This document shows positions 36,101 through 45,841 of a DNA stretch of 62,057 nucleotides, in pieces. Below the pieces are notes generated by a model. It had not been told where the DNA came from. It saw only the letters and a program-made list of their open reading frames with translations, and made no database searches. Origin of the DNA: Cytophagaceae bacterium. GTDB lineage: Bacteria; Bacteroidota; Bacteroidia; Cytophagales; Spirosomataceae. How positions within the stretch are numbered: the stretch's first letter is position 1; every line of letters begins with the position of its first letter. The stretch covers positions 1-62,057 of the forward strand of contig JAIYBU010000169.1 of the NCBI GenBank assembly GCA_027488335.1. Reading direction: 5' to 3'. The position numbers and the translations under genes are program-made.

Positions 36101-36840
36101 TGAGGATTTTCGAGTGAATCGTAGTACTTGAAAGTACTAACGAGTCCGTTTTCTGTTTTAAGATTAATAGTATTAGCCTTTACATATTGCTCAACCAAAG
36201 TTTTTTTATCACCAAAAAGATTAAGGATGTTTTTACCTCTCGGCAACTGCACCACCGACTCGTCTTTCAGAATAAAAAACTTAGAAGATTTCACAAACTC
36301 CCCTTCGTATTCTCCCGAAGATTCGTAGCCAGTTTTTTCGGTATTATTACTATGTAAAACGCAAGAATATTGTTTTAAAAGTGAGTTTTTACTGATATGG
36401 ATAATTTCGTAATACGCATTTTCAAATTTGCCAAAATGATGCCCCATAATAGTAAAGGCCTCTGGTTTAATAGTAATGGCATCTTTGTTAATGTCTTCTA
36501 CGATATAAAGTTCGTTTTTTTGCATATTAAAAGCCATCAAGAACTCCATATCTTTTCCACTTTCGGTGCTTATTTTTCCTTTATACCAACCATTCTTAAA
36601 AAATGGTGTGCCTTTATAGATTTTTGTAAACTCTTGTTGGGTATTATTGACTACATCTCTCGAATTATAATACGCCTGAAATGTAGTGTCGCCATTGTTT
36701 TTATTGACAACTATTTTACTATCACTACTTCCTGCAATTTGCATTTTTCTTAAAAAATAATCATACTTATTATTGGTTATTTGTCCGAATATTTTGCTGG
36801 AAAGTAAAAATAAAAGAACGAAAGTCAAAGAGCGTTTCAT
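36097..36840 (-). CDS. Secreted protein of unknown function, first gene of the PuuD/HopJ operon
   Basis: 247 residues with a signal peptide (MKRSLTFVLLFLLSSKIFG). No domain is recognised. Beta-rich segments (GTPFFKNGWYKGKIST, FLMAFNMQKNELYIVEDI, KFFILKDESVVQLPRGK) suggest a compact periplasmic fold, similar in style to small Cytophagales proteins with a 'GKIS..DG' cell-surface motif. Its stop overlaps the ATG of the PuuD-like gene (ATGA), so translation of an exported protein is coupled to that of a cytoplasmic amidotransferase. Function is unknown. Confidence 0.75.
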   Translation of the reverse strand: MKRSLTFVLLFLLSSKIFGQITNNKYDYFLRKMQIAGSSDSKIVVNKNNGDTTFQAYYNSRDVVNNTQQEFTKIYKGTPFFKNGWYKGKISTESGKDMEFLMAFNMQKNELYIVEDINKDAITIKPEAFTIMGHHFGKFENAYYEIIHISKNSLLKQYSCVLHSNNTEKTGYESSGEYEGEFVKSSKFFILKDESVVQLPRGKNILNLFGDKKTLVEQYVKANTINLKTENGLVSTFKYYDSLENPQ

Positions 36841-36966
36841 GATAGTAAATGTTTAGAATTACATAAATAAAAGGGGGTATAAATTGGAATTTAGCATGAG
36901 TACACTAAAGGTCGTACATTCATGCTAAATCGGATGTTTTACAGATGTAATATTTTTCCTGATAAA

Positions 36967-38103
36967 CTATAAGGCTTCCAAATATAGGTTTTTAAAGTCT
37001 TCTCTCGAAACTGGTTTTGGGTTATTTGGGTGAGCAAAATCGGCAATCGCTAAATCGGCCAACGTTTCGATATGCTCTGATTTCACACCAATATCACGCA
37101 AACGGTGCGGAATATTTACTTTCGTATTTAGCTCAAACAAATACTGCACAACTGCTTCGCCCGATTCATCTTTTAAATCAAGTGTGCGAGCAATTCGGCG
37201 GAATTTATCTTCAAAACCTGAAATATTAAACTTCATTCCGTACGGAATGTTTACGGCATTGGCCAACCCATGATGCGTATCGAGCAAAGATGACAGTGGA
37301 TGTGCTAACGAATGTACGACGCCTAAGCCTTTCTGAAATGCCACCGCACCCATCAATGATGCAATCAACATTTTACTGCGAGATTCTAAGTCAGGTTTGT
37401 TGACGGCCTTTTCTAATGACTCATGTATCAACGCAATTCCTTCCAACGCAATACCATCGCACATTGGGTGCCAGTTTTTAGCCACAAATGCCTCCATATT
37501 GTGCGTGAGTGCATCCATACCCGTTGCGGCAGTAATAAATGGCGGTAAATCCATTGTGAGTAATGGGTCGGCAAAAATGATTTTTGCAAGAAGTTTTGGC
37601 GAGAAAAGAATTTTTTTCTGATGCGTTTCATCGTCGGCAATGATGGCACTACGGCCTACTTCGCTACCTGTTCCTGCGGTTGTCGGAATCGTAATAAAAT
37701 GCGGAACATCGTTGGTTACATACACATCGCCACCAATTAAATCATCGTATTTGAATAAGTCTTCACGGTGATTAATCCTTAATAAAATGGCTCTCGCTAC
37801 ATCAATTGCTGCACCACCGCCGATTCCAATGATGCTATCACGCTCAGTGCCATAATAGGCTTCATCGCCTTTATACACATCTGATTTTACAGGGTTTTTA
37901 TGAATATCGCTGAATACTTCAACGCTGATGCCTTTCGAGGATAAATCTTGAATTATTTGTTTGAAAAATTCCAAATTGGCCACGTTTGGGTCAGTCACGA
38001 CCAGTGGTTTTGAAAGATTATTGTCTTTCAGATACGCAGGAAGTTCAGAAACTACACCCGCACCGAAACGGATTTTAGTAGGGAAATTGAATTGAGAAAT
38101 CAC
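36967..38103 (-). CDS. Iron-containing alcohol dehydrogenase
   Basis: 378 residues from a GTG at 38103; the further 17 in-frame codons reach into the terminator hairpin of the gene upstream and are rejected. The N-terminal NAD domain has FPTKIRFGAGVVSEL, GIGGGAAIDVAR and TAGTGSEVGRSAII. Metal-ligand region HNMEAFVAKNWHPMCD and HSLAHPLSSLLDTHHGLANA carry the conserved Asp/His set of group III (Fe) alcohol dehydrogenases. It reduces or oxidises a small alcohol/aldehyde in the cytoplasm; the substrate is open. Nothing adjacent defines a pathway. Confidence 0.92.
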   Translation of the reverse strand: MISQFNFPTKIRFGAGVVSELPAYLKDNNLSKPLVVTDPNVANLEFFKQIIQDLSSKGISVEVFSDIHKNPVKSDVYKGDEAYYGTERDSIIGIGGGAAIDVARAILLRINHREDLFKYDDLIGGDVYVTNDVPHFITIPTTAGTGSEVGRSAIIADDETHQKKILFSPKLLAKIIFADPLLTMDLPPFITAATGMDALTHNMEAFVAKNWHPMCDGIALEGIALIHESLEKAVNKPDLESRSKMLIASLMGAVAFQKGLGVVHSLAHPLSSLLDTHHGLANAVNIPYGMKFNISGFEDKFRRIARTLDLKDESGEAVVQYLFELNTKVNIPHRLRDIGVKSEHIETLADLAIADFAHPNNPKPVSREDFKNLYLEAL

Positions 38104-38132
38104 TTTGTTGGCTTTTAATAGTTTGAGAGTGA

Positions 38133-38140
38133 CGAAAATA
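38133..38140 (-). promoter_or_regulatory. Possible -7 box of the alcohol dehydrogenase gene
   Basis: The minus strand reads TATTTTCG, one mismatch to TAnnTTTG, between the upstream terminator and the GTG at 38103. Confidence 0.3.
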
Positions 38141-38144
38141 CAAC

Positions 38145-38191
38145 AAAAAACCACGAATTCAACAAAAGGTCTGTTAAATTCGTGGTTTTTT
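38145..38191 (-). terminator. Terminator of the zinc peptidase operon
   Basis: A perfect 15-bp stem (AAAAAACCACGAATT at 38145-38159, reverse complement at 38177-38191) with T-runs on both strands. It ends the minus-strand operon 40884-38222. Confidence 0.85.
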
Positions 38192-38221
38192 AGAACAATT
38201 CTCTCGAATCGTCAGAAAGGC

Positions 38222-38923
38222 TTAGTCGTCTCTTCTACCTAAGAAAATGCTCAAGTAGTAAAGCAAGTTAGCTACTGCACCTGCTGCTGCAACTACATAA
38301 GTCAAAGCAGCCCATTTGAGAGCATCTTTGGCCATATCATGTTCGCCTGTAGTTACGATTGCACGACTTTCCATCCATTTCAAGGCACGGTTACTTGCAT
38401 CGTATTCTACGGGTAATGTAATAAGTGAGAATAAGGCTAACGCAGCATTTGCTACGATTAAAACCATCAACAAAATATTGCCAAACGAACTACCACGAGA
38501 AATCATATACACGCCCCCAAACATCAAAAACATATTGGCAAAGTTCATCACGTTAGTAGCCACATTTACTGCTGGTACTAATGCCGAACGCATCTTGAGC
38601 GGTGCGTAAGCCATAGCATGTTGCACGGCGTGGCCACACTCGTGAGCTGCCACCGCAGCCGAGGCGGCACTTGCACCTGTGTAAACATCATAGCTGAGGT
38701 TTACGGTTTTATCAAGTGGGTTATAGTGGTCAGTTAATTGGCCTTCCACTTGTGTAATTCTTACATCATAAATTCCGTTGTCGTGTAGCATTCGTTGAGC
38801 TATTTCAGCACCAGTCATGCCATTACGCAAACGTATCTGAGAGTATTGAGCAAATTTACTTTTCAAACGTCCTGATACTATCATGCCCAGTACCATAAAG
38901 ACGATACCAATAATTATTATCAT
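38222..38923 (-). CDS. Membrane zinc metallopeptidase (YugP-like)
   Basis: 233 residues. An N-terminal hydrophobic helix (MIIIIGIVFMVLGMIVSG), the zinc site AHECGHAVQHAMAY (HExxH with a downstream Glu) and three further hydrophobic segments match the neutral zinc metallopeptidase family of YugP. The active site is expected at the membrane surface; substrates are unknown. It is the last gene of a likely operon with rfaE2 and the flippase-like gene (gaps of 19-38 bases) and is followed by the strong terminator. Confidence 0.9.
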   Translation of the reverse strand: MIIIIGIVFMVLGMIVSGRLKSKFAQYSQIRLRNGMTGAEIAQRMLHDNGIYDVRITQVEGQLTDHYNPLDKTVNLSYDVYTGASAASAAVAAHECGHAVQHAMAYAPLKMRSALVPAVNVATNVMNFANMFLMFGGVYMISRGSSFGNILLMVLIVANAALALFSLITLPVEYDASNRALKWMESRAIVTTGEHDMAKDALKWAALTYVVAAAGAVANLLYYLSIFLGRRDD

Positions 38924-38961
38924 AATTTTTTGTTTTTATTTGAAAACTGATTGTCAATCGA

Positions 38962-39441
38962 CTAATAATTTTCTTTTATTTTCTGAATAATTGAGCTGGT
39001 TGAATAACCTTTCACCAATGAAATAGTTTTTACCTCGCCTCCATTGGCTATCACAAAATCTGAACCAACGATATTTTCGACCGTATAATCGTCGCCTTTA
39101 ACCAAAATATTCGGACAAAGTGTCTCGATTAGCTCTTTTGGCGTTGGTTCGTCGAACAAAATGACAGCATCAATAAAACTCATAGCTGCCATCATGCGTG
39201 AACGTGCGTATTCATTTATTACGGGACGGCTTTCTCCTTTCAAACGTCTTACCGAAGCATCGGTGTTTAAACCAAGAACGAGTTTATCGCCTAAGTTGCT
39301 GGCTTTTTCAAGGTAATCAATGTGTCCGAGATGCACAATATCGAAGCACCCGTTAGTAAAAACGATTTTCTTACCTTCAGATTGCCATTGTTCGATTTGT
39401 TGTTTGGCTTCTGTTAGACTCAATATTTTTGATTCGGTCAT
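38962..39441 (-). CDS. rfaE2: D-glycero-beta-D-manno-heptose-1-phosphate adenylyltransferase
   Basis: 159 residues, the stand-alone cytidylyltransferase-like domain equal to the C-terminal half of HldE. Nucleotide-binding signature TNGCFDIVHLGHIDYL (HxGH), LGLNTDASVRRLKG, YARSRMMAAM and VKGDDYT are present, and SLVKGYSTSSIIQKI ends it. It forms ADP-heptose for lipopolysaccharide core synthesis in the cytoplasm. The kinase half (rfaE1) is not in the window. It sits between genes for a flippase-like membrane protein and a zinc peptidase. Confidence 0.93.
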   Translation of the reverse strand: MTESKILSLTEAKQQIEQWQSEGKKIVFTNGCFDIVHLGHIDYLEKASNLGDKLVLGLNTDASVRRLKGESRPVINEYARSRMMAAMSFIDAVILFDEPTPKELIETLCPNILVKGDDYTVENIVGSDFVIANGGEVKTISLVKGYSTSSIIQKIKENY

Positions 39442-39460
39442 TTTTCAATAATGTTAAATT

Positions 39461-40441
39461 TTAAGCTTTTCTCTTCGGTAAAACCAATGTTAATAAAAAA
39501 GCAATAATACCAAAAATAGCTACAAAGACCATTCCTTGCATGGCATGAAGGAATGTAGCGAGCGTAATACCATCTTGTTGCGAAAGCCCATAAAGCACTA
39601 CGATACTTCCTACCAAAAAATGATAACTTCCAATACCACCTTGCGTTGGTGCTGCCATTCCGATTGAACCCATCACAAAAATTGAAAGGGCAGCTAATGG
39701 CGAAAGATTAGCAGTTTCGGGCAGTGCAAAGCAAAGAACGTAAGTCATTATGAAATACATTGTCCAAATCAGAACCGTATGAAAGATAAATGCCGAAGGG
39801 TTTTTAAGGTTTCGTACACTCATAAAACCACTCGCAAAACCTCCGATGATTTTAGCAACTTTCTGATAAATAGTATTCTGTGCGATGCGTTCTTGGTTTT
39901 TCTTGAATAAAAAATAAGCTGCTACAAGTAACCCAATACCTACTAAAGCATAGCTACCGAGTAGGAGTGGATTTTTGAATTTTTCGCCAAAAAAATTAAA
40001 GAAAACATCTTTTAGTCGGTCGAATTCGAGAATAAAATTCAAGAAAATCAATACTAAAAGTACTAAAACATCAATCAAACGCTCGGCTATTACCGCTCCG
40101 AATGATTTTTCAAAGGGTATATCTTCCAATTTATTCAAAGTTCCGCAACGAGCTACTTCGCCCGCTCTTGGGAAAATCAAATTTGCCCCATAACCCACTA
40201 AAACTGCTATCGTAGTACGAAATACCGAAGGTTTATAGCCCATCGGTTCGAGCATCAGAACCCAACGATAGGCCCGACTCCAATGTGCCACCAAAGCCAT
40301 TACGGCCGAAAGTACTACCCAACGATAATCAGCTTGTTTTATCTTTTCCCAAAGAGTATTTAAGTCGATGTCTTTAAACGTAAACCATACTAAAACAGCA
40401 GCAACTGTTAGCGATAGAAGGTACTGGAGTGTTTTTTTCAT
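39461..40441 (-). CDS. Flippase-like / lysylphosphatidylglycerol synthase TM-domain protein
   Basis: 326 residues, about eight hydrophobic helices. WSRAYRWVLMLEPMGYKPS, GYGANLIFPRAGEVARCG, ERLIDVLVLLVLIFL and APTQGGIGSYHFLVG are the conserved blocks of the UPF0104/LPG_synthase_TM family. Relatives act as lipid flippases or the transmembrane part of aminoacyl-lipid synthases, but this chain has no C-terminal transferase domain. It is probably the first gene of the operon with rfaE2, or follows panD after a 92-base gap. Confidence 0.88.
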   Translation of the reverse strand: MKKTLQYLLSLTVAAVLVWFTFKDIDLNTLWEKIKQADYRWVVLSAVMALVAHWSRAYRWVLMLEPMGYKPSVFRTTIAVLVGYGANLIFPRAGEVARCGTLNKLEDIPFEKSFGAVIAERLIDVLVLLVLIFLNFILEFDRLKDVFFNFFGEKFKNPLLLGSYALVGIGLLVAAYFLFKKNQERIAQNTIYQKVAKIIGGFASGFMSVRNLKNPSAFIFHTVLIWTMYFIMTYVLCFALPETANLSPLAALSIFVMGSIGMAAPTQGGIGSYHFLVGSIVVLYGLSQQDGITLATFLHAMQGMVFVAIFGIIAFLLTLVLPKRKA

Positions 40442-40533
40442 TTATTAAAGTAGGACAGCTTTGTAAACTGTCACCTTGCCTGAATATTATACATGATAAT
40501 TCAACTGAACAATTCTGGAGAATTGTGCTACAA

Positions 40534-40884
40534 TTATTTCACCACCAAGTTGTTTTCGTCAGGAAAAACAATCATTGGCTTATGGGTTTTAGCTTCTTCT
40601 TGGGTCATCCAAGCGTAAGAAATAATAATCACGATGTCGCCCACTTCGGCTTTGCGAGCAGCTGCACCATTAAGACAGATAATCCCCGAGCCACGCTTAC
40701 CTTTGATTGCGTAAGTTTCCAACCGCTCTCCATTGTTATTATTTACGACTTGTACTCGCTCATTTTCCATGATTCCTGCAGCATCGAGCAAATCTTCGTC
40801 GATAGTGATGCTTCCTACGTAATTGAGTTCGGCTTGAGTGACTTTCACTCGGTGGATTTTTGACTTAAAAATATTGACTAACAT
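40534..40884 (-). CDS. panD: Aspartate 1-decarboxylase (pyruvoyl type)
   Basis: 116 residues, normal PanD length. The self-cleavage site is G24-S25 in NYVGSITID: cleavage leaves a pyruvoyl group on S25. [31 protein letters not shown] and [14 protein letters not shown] are conserved. It makes beta-alanine from aspartate for pantothenate and CoA. panB and panC are not in the window. It lies at the head of the minus-strand gene series 40884-38222. Confidence 0.95.
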   Translation of the reverse strand: MLVNIFKSKIHRVKVTQAELNYVGSITIDEDLLDAAGIMENERVQVVNNNNGERLETYAIKGKRGSGIICLNGAAARKAEVGDIVIIISYAWMTQEEAKTHKPMIVFPDENNLVVK

Positions 40885-41029
40885 CTTACTTGATTTACGA
40901 TTTTGATTTACAAGGGTGCCGCCTGAGCAATAATTTAGATTTTAAACTTTCAAACGCCTGCAAAATTATAAAATTGCTTGTGAAAGAAACATTTGGCGTA
41001 ACAATAAAATTCAGATTAAAATTTTTAAT

Positions 41030-41037
41030 TAGTTTTG
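41030..41037 (+). promoter_or_regulatory. -7 box of the DUF5916 gene
   Basis: TAGTTTTG (TAnnTTTG) ends 21 bases before the ATG at 41059. Confidence 0.45.
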
Positions 41038-41058
41038 TAGTGAAAAAGTTCTTTGCCA

Positions 41059-43278
41059 ATGATAAGACAACTCCTCCTTTTTTCTTTAGTAACCACCAAC
41101 TTTGTAGTCTTTGCTCAAGATGCCAATATTTTTGAACCCGATTCTATTAAAAGAAAAATTGAAGCTTTACCGATTGGTACTTCACTACGCATTGATGGAG
41201 TAATGAATGATGCCGAATGGCGAAAAGTAAAACCAACTTCTGGCTTTATTCAAATCGAGCCATTTCAAGGAAAAAAGCCGACACAGGACACTGAAGTAAA
41301 GGTGCTTTACAATAAGCAATATTTATATTTTGGCATTTTTGCGAAAGACTCCCTGGGCAAAAAAGCCATTCGTGCCACTGACTTTAAGCGAGATTTTAAT
41401 TTTCGACAGCATGATATGGTGGCTTTATCGTTCGATGGTTTTCGAGATAAACGCAATGCCATGGTTTTGGTAACTAATCCGTATGGTGTGCAGCGAGATT
41501 TACTTTCGTTCGATGACCTCTACTACGATGTTGATTGGGATGGCCTTTGGCGTGTGCGTACTTCACGAACCGATTCGGGGTGGGTTGCTGAGATGGCAAT
41601 TCCGTGGCAAACATTACGTTATCCAAAAACATTGGATAGCCTACATACATGGGGTTTTAATATTTTTCGTAGTCGCCGAATGAGTAATGAGCAGACTGCT
41701 TTTTCGCCGTATCCTCGAATTTTTTCAAATTTACGTATGACTTATGCGGGTGAATTGAAAAATCTTCAACCACCACCTCCATCAACCAATATCAGAATCC
41801 AACCTTATTTTTTGACATCATTTGACCATTACAGTGGTCAGAAAGTGCCAAAACCTACCGAAACGAATTTTAAATTGGGTGGAGAACTAAAATGGGCAAT
41901 TAATTCAAATGCTGTTTTAGACCTAACGACAAACACTGATTTTGCCCAAGCTGATGCCGACCGACAAGTAAATAACGTAACTCGTTTTTCGGTGTTTTTT
42001 CCCGAAAGACGTCAGTTCTTTCTTGAAAATGCTTCGCTTTTTGGTGTAGGAGTTGGCCCAAATGATGATTTTTCGGGTGGAACCATGCGTGCACAGCCTT
42101 TTTTTAGTAGAAGAATTGGCTTAGATGATAATAACCGACCAATTCCGATTGATGCAGGTGGGCGTTTTGTGTATCGTTCGTTGAAACGAAATTTTGGGGT
42201 AATTGCGATGCGTCAGCGTGGGGTAGGGGATACGCCAGCTACGAACTTTTTTGTAGGACGTTTCTCTGAAAATTTCGGCGAACAAAGCCGTATAGGAGGA
42301 CTCCTAACAGTTAAAAATCGTCCTGATGGGTCGAATATTGTAGGTACAGTTGATGGATTTTTTCGTTTGAATCAGTCGCATTCGGTCAATGCCATGGCTA
42401 CTTATTCAAAAACCACCAATACTGGTCAGCAAGGTTTTTCAGGTTTTGCTCAATATTTCTTCACCAATAACCAATTTAAGGTTTGGTGGACACAATCAGT
42501 CGTGACAAAAAATTATAACCCAGAAATGGGTTTTGTTTCTCGAACCGATGTGATTGGCACAACGCCTGGTATTTTTATTTTTAATCGTGGGAAATGGCTG
42601 CCAAAAAAATACGTGAGAGCCTTTGAACCAGGAGTTATGACAGAGTTTTATCACCAAGCTTCAACGGGGCAGTTGATAGAACGCCAAATTAATATCAATC
42701 CTATTTGGTTTAATTTTCAGAATGGTGGATTTTTTGGCTATTTGGTTAATCCAACTTTTCAACGCCTTACAGAACCTTTTGAGCCACTCGGAGTCTCAAT
42801 TCCTGTGGGAGATTATAATTATGTTCGTCATCAAATCTTTGCGAGTTCTGACCCTTCAAAAATTGTCAATGTGGTAATTGACCATAGTTGGGGAACATAT
42901 TTTGACGGAAAATTAAGCTCAACCGATTTTAAGCTTCAGTTTGCACCGATTCCACATATTTCGGTTGTAGGACGCTATAATCGTAATGGTTTCAAAGGTG
43001 TTGGCGATGCAATTAATGGAAAAAAAGTAGATTTATATTCAGTAGAAGGACGTTTTGCCTTAAATCCGAGAGTGCAATTGATTGGGTTTTATCAGCAAAA
43101 TTCGGAGAATAACTCTAAAAACTATAACATTCGTTTATCGTGGGAATACAAACCCTTATCGTACATTTATATTGTTTTCAATCGTCGAGGATTTAATAAT
43201 ATAAGCGAACCAAGTGATATTCGTTACGAGAAAGAAAACCATGTGATTGCCAAAATTAGTTATTTAAAGCAGTTTTGA
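41059..43278 (+). CDS. DUF5916 outer-membrane protein with CBM9-like domain
   Basis: 739 residues from ATG 41059 (a TTG two codons earlier is also in frame). The signal peptide ends near VVFAQ. Residues ~30-220 resemble a carbohydrate-binding family 9-type beta-sandwich (SLRIDGVMNDAEW, VKVLYNKQYLYFGIFAKD, WVAEMAIPWQTLRY). The rest is a DUF5916 beta-barrel-like region (FFPERRQFFLENASLF, FFSRRIGL) ending in VIAKISYLKQF with a terminal Phe. It is presumably an outer-membrane protein; binding of a glycan or peptide is plausible but unproven. It is transcribed alone. Confidence 0.88.
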   Translation: MIRQLLLFSLVTTNFVVFAQDANIFEPDSIKRKIEALPIGTSLRIDGVMNDAEWRKVKPTSGFIQIEPFQGKKPTQDTEVKVLYNKQYLYFGIFAKDSLGKKAIRATDFKRDFNFRQHDMVALSFDGFRDKRNAMVLVTNPYGVQRDLLSFDDLYYDVDWDGLWRVRTSRTDSGWVAEMAIPWQTLRYPKTLDSLHTWGFNIFRSRRMSNEQTAFSPYPRIFSNLRMTYAGELKNLQPPPPSTNIRIQPYFLTSFDHYSGQKVPKPTETNFKLGGELKWAINSNAVLDLTTNTDFAQADADRQVNNVTRFSVFFPERRQFFLENASLFGVGVGPNDDFSGGTMRAQPFFSRRIGLDDNNRPIPIDAGGRFVYRSLKRNFGVIAMRQRGVGDTPATNFFVGRFSENFGEQSRIGGLLTVKNRPDGSNIVGTVDGFFRLNQSHSVNAMATYSKTTNTGQQGFSGFAQYFFTNNQFKVWWTQSVVTKNYNPEMGFVSRTDVIGTTPGIFIFNRGKWLPKKYVRAFEPGVMTEFYHQASTGQLIERQININPIWFNFQNGGFFGYLVNPTFQRLTEPFEPLGVSIPVGDYNYVRHQIFASSDPSKIVNVVIDHSWGTYFDGKLSSTDFKLQFAPIPHISVVGRYNRNGFKGVGDAINGKKVDLYSVEGRFALNPRVQLIGFYQQNSENNSKNYNIRLSWEYKPLSYIYIVFNRRGFNNISEPSDIRYEKENHVIAKISYLKQF

Positions 43279-43392
43279 GGTGATTGTTAATGCTTGATGG
43301 TTCATGAGAAATGAAAAAAAACGATTAACCATTTTTGAGATTTGTAAAATTCAACGACAATATAATTTATTCAACCTAAAATCAACAAAACT

Positions 43393-43908
43393 ATGCAACG
43401 ACGCACCGCACTGAAAAGCCTATCGGTGGCTCTTGGTGGTTTGGTGTCCATGCCCGCTTGGGCTTCCTGTTGGACTCCCGACTCAATTGGCAACGACAAA
43501 TCTTTATCTGCCAACGATGAGGCTATTTTAGCCGAAATCGTAGAGACTATTATTCCAGAAACAACAACTCCAGGAGCAAAATCACTAAAAGTGCATCAAT
43601 TTGCCTTACGTATGATTAATGATTGCTACGGAGAAGAAGCACAGAAAAACCTTCGACAAGGCCTTGCCAAAACAGAAGAATTGACCAAACAGGCCTACAA
43701 CAAATCTTTTGTTGAATGTGATGCTCAACAACGCAAGGATACTATTTTGCAACTAAGCAAAGCCGACGACGCAAGCCAAAAGTTTGCGGAAATGATTAAA
43801 AACCTAACGATTCGTGGTTATACAAACTCTGAATATTATATGGTAAATGTGCAGAAATACGTCATGGCTCCAGGTTTTTATCATGGCTGTGTTCCCGTAA
43901 AAAAATAA
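43393..43908 (+). CDS. Gluconate 2-dehydrogenase subunit 3-family protein
   Basis: 171 residues. The N-terminus QRRTALKSLSVALGGLVSM is a Tat signal. The body matches the small subunit of membrane GMC-type dehydrogenases (ILAEIVETIIPETTTPGAKS, FALRMINDCY, YMVNVQKYVMAPGFYHGCVPVKK). It acts as chaperone/structural subunit and carries the flavoprotein through the Tat pathway. The GMC oxidoreductase gene follows 103 bases downstream, the standard pair. The cytochrome subunit usually found with it is not here. Confidence 0.9.
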   Translation: MQRRTALKSLSVALGGLVSMPAWASCWTPDSIGNDKSLSANDEAILAEIVETIIPETTTPGAKSLKVHQFALRMINDCYGEEAQKNLRQGLAKTEELTKQAYNKSFVECDAQQRKDTILQLSKADDASQKFAEMIKNLTIRGYTNSEYYMVNVQKYVMAPGFYHGCVPVKK

Positions 43909-44011
43909 TGATTATTTCAATGGCTGATTATGAATAGATTACTTATGTTGTCTATTAACTATCGTCTGCTGACTAATCAAATTTAATCATCTTAATTATT
44001 CGACGAAAAAA

Positions 44012-45730
44012 ATGCCAAATTTCAATATAGATTCAGTAAAAGACCGCACATTCGATGCCATCGTAGTTGGTTCAGGAATTAGTGGTGGTTGGTCAGCTAA
44101 AGAGTTGACTGGAAAAGGTTTGCGTACATTGTTGCTGGAGCGTGGACGTGACGTAAAGCACGTAACCGACTACCCAACCACAATGATGAATCCGTGGGAG
44201 TTTGACCACCTCGGGCAAATCACAAAAGAACTCAAAGATGCCAATCCGATTGCGAGCCGTTGCTACGCATTTAATGAAGATGCTGCTCATTTTTTTGTGA
44301 AAGACGCTGAGCATCCGTACGTGCAAGAAAAGCCATTTGATTGGATTCGTGGCTATCAAGTTGGCGGAAAATCATTGATGTGGGCCAGAGGAACCCAACG
44401 TTGGTCGCAGTATGATTTTGATGGCCCCGCACGTGATGGTTATGCCGTAGAATGGCCAATTGGCTATGCGGATATTGCACCGTGGTATAGCTATGTAGAG
44501 AAATTTGCGGGTATTTCTGGAAATAAAGATGGACTTCCGCAGCTGCCTGATGGTGAGTTTTTACCCCCTCACGAGCAGTCGTGCGTGGAAAAGCATTTCA
44601 CTAAAGAAATGGCCAAGCATTACAACGGTACTCGTCCGATTATCATTGGACGTTGTGCTCACCTAACCAAGCCCCAACCGATTCATTATCAGCAAGGTAG
44701 AGGGCAATGTCAGAACCGAAACCTTTGTCAGCGTGGGTGTCCGTATGGAGGGTATTTTAGCAGTAATTCATCGACCATTCCGTGGGCGATGCGAACTGGA
44801 AAATTGACGATGAAAACCGATTCGGTGGTTCATTCAATCATTTATGACGAACAAAAAGGAAAAGCCACAGGCGTGCGTGTGATTGATGCCCACACCAAGC
44901 AAATGACTGAATATTATGCCCGTGTGATTTTCTTAAATGCTGCCACGCTCAATACGAACTTGATTTTGTTGAATTCTACCTCAAATCGTTTTCAGAATGG
45001 TTTCGGTAATGATAATGGGCTTTTGGGGAAATATATTGCGTTTCATAATTTCCGTACGACAATTTCGGGAGAATACGAAGGATTTCTTGATACTACTACC
45101 GAAGGTATTCGCCCAAATGGTAGTTATATTCCTCGTTTCCGCAATGTTTTCAAGCAAGAAACCGACTTTTTGCGTGGGTATGCCGCAGGTTTTAGTGCCA
45201 GCCGCATGACTTATCGAGATACATCGGGTATTGGTGAAGATTTGAAAGAAAGCCTCAATCAGACAAAATATGGTAATTGGCGAGTTGGTTCGCACATGAT
45301 GGGCGAGACTATTCCGAAAGAAAGCAATTATGTGGCACTCGATAAAAATCTGCTTGACCCGTGGGGAATTCCGCAGCTAAAAGTTTCGGTAGCTTATGAT
45401 GATAACGACGAGAAAATGATAAAAGATTTTCATGAGCAACTCACCGAAATGTATACTAAAGCTGGTTTTACGAATATCAAAACGCATGATAATCCAGCGA
45501 AAGCCCCAGGGTTGGATATTCATGAAATGGGTGGTGTACGAATGGGTAAAGACCCGAAAACATCCATGCTCAATAAGTGGAATCAGTTTCATAATTGTAA
45601 AAATGTATTCGTGACTGATGGAGCTTGTATGACAACCAATTCTACTCAAAATCCATCGTTGACTTTTATGGCTATTACGGCTCGTGCTGCCGATTATGCC
45701 GTGAAGGAATTTAAGAAAGGTAATTTGTAA
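44012..45730 (+). CDS. GMC-family FAD-dependent oxidoreductase
   Basis: 572 residues. The FAD Rossmann motif lies at the N-terminus (VVGSGISGGWSAKEL, then LLERG). QVGGKSLMWARGTQRW is the FAD attachment loop; CQNRNLCQRGCPYGG is a Cys-rich segment; the C-terminal block HEMGGVRMG plus DGACMTTNSTQNPSLTFMA contains the catalytic His/Asn pair. It oxidises a sugar or sugar alcohol in the periplasm, exported by its Tat-signal partner encoded upstream (it has no signal itself). An intrinsic terminator follows. Confidence 0.92.
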   Translation: MPNFNIDSVKDRTFDAIVVGSGISGGWSAKELTGKGLRTLLLERGRDVKHVTDYPTTMMNPWEFDHLGQITKELKDANPIASRCYAFNEDAAHFFVKDAEHPYVQEKPFDWIRGYQVGGKSLMWARGTQRWSQYDFDGPARDGYAVEWPIGYADIAPWYSYVEKFAGISGNKDGLPQLPDGEFLPPHEQSCVEKHFTKEMAKHYNGTRPIIIGRCAHLTKPQPIHYQQGRGQCQNRNLCQRGCPYGGYFSSNSSTIPWAMRTGKLTMKTDSVVHSIIYDEQKGKATGVRVIDAHTKQMTEYYARVIFLNAATLNTNLILLNSTSNRFQNGFGNDNGLLGKYIAFHNFRTTISGEYEGFLDTTTEGIRPNGSYIPRFRNVFKQETDFLRGYAAGFSASRMTYRDTSGIGEDLKESLNQTKYGNWRVGSHMMGETIPKESNYVALDKNLLDPWGIPQLKVSVAYDDNDEKMIKDFHEQLTEMYTKAGFTNIKTHDNPAKAPGLDIHEMGGVRMGKDPKTSMLNKWNQFHNCKNVFVTDGACMTTNSTQNPSLTFMAITARAADYAVKEFKKGNL

Positions 45731-45750
45731 TAAGGAGTAATCAAAAAATA

Positions 45751-45788
45751 ACCCCGTTGGAATCAAGCCCAGCGGGGTATTTGTTTTT
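45751..45788 (+). terminator. Terminator of the GMC oxidoreductase operon
   Basis: ACCCCGTTGG (45751-45760) pairs with CCAGCGGGGT (one G-U pair), followed by ATTTGTTTTT. Confidence 0.8.
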
Positions 45789-45841
45789 AGTGGTTACGAT
45801 ATTGTACGTTAAATATGTTTTTCTCCTGATAATGCGAATAC

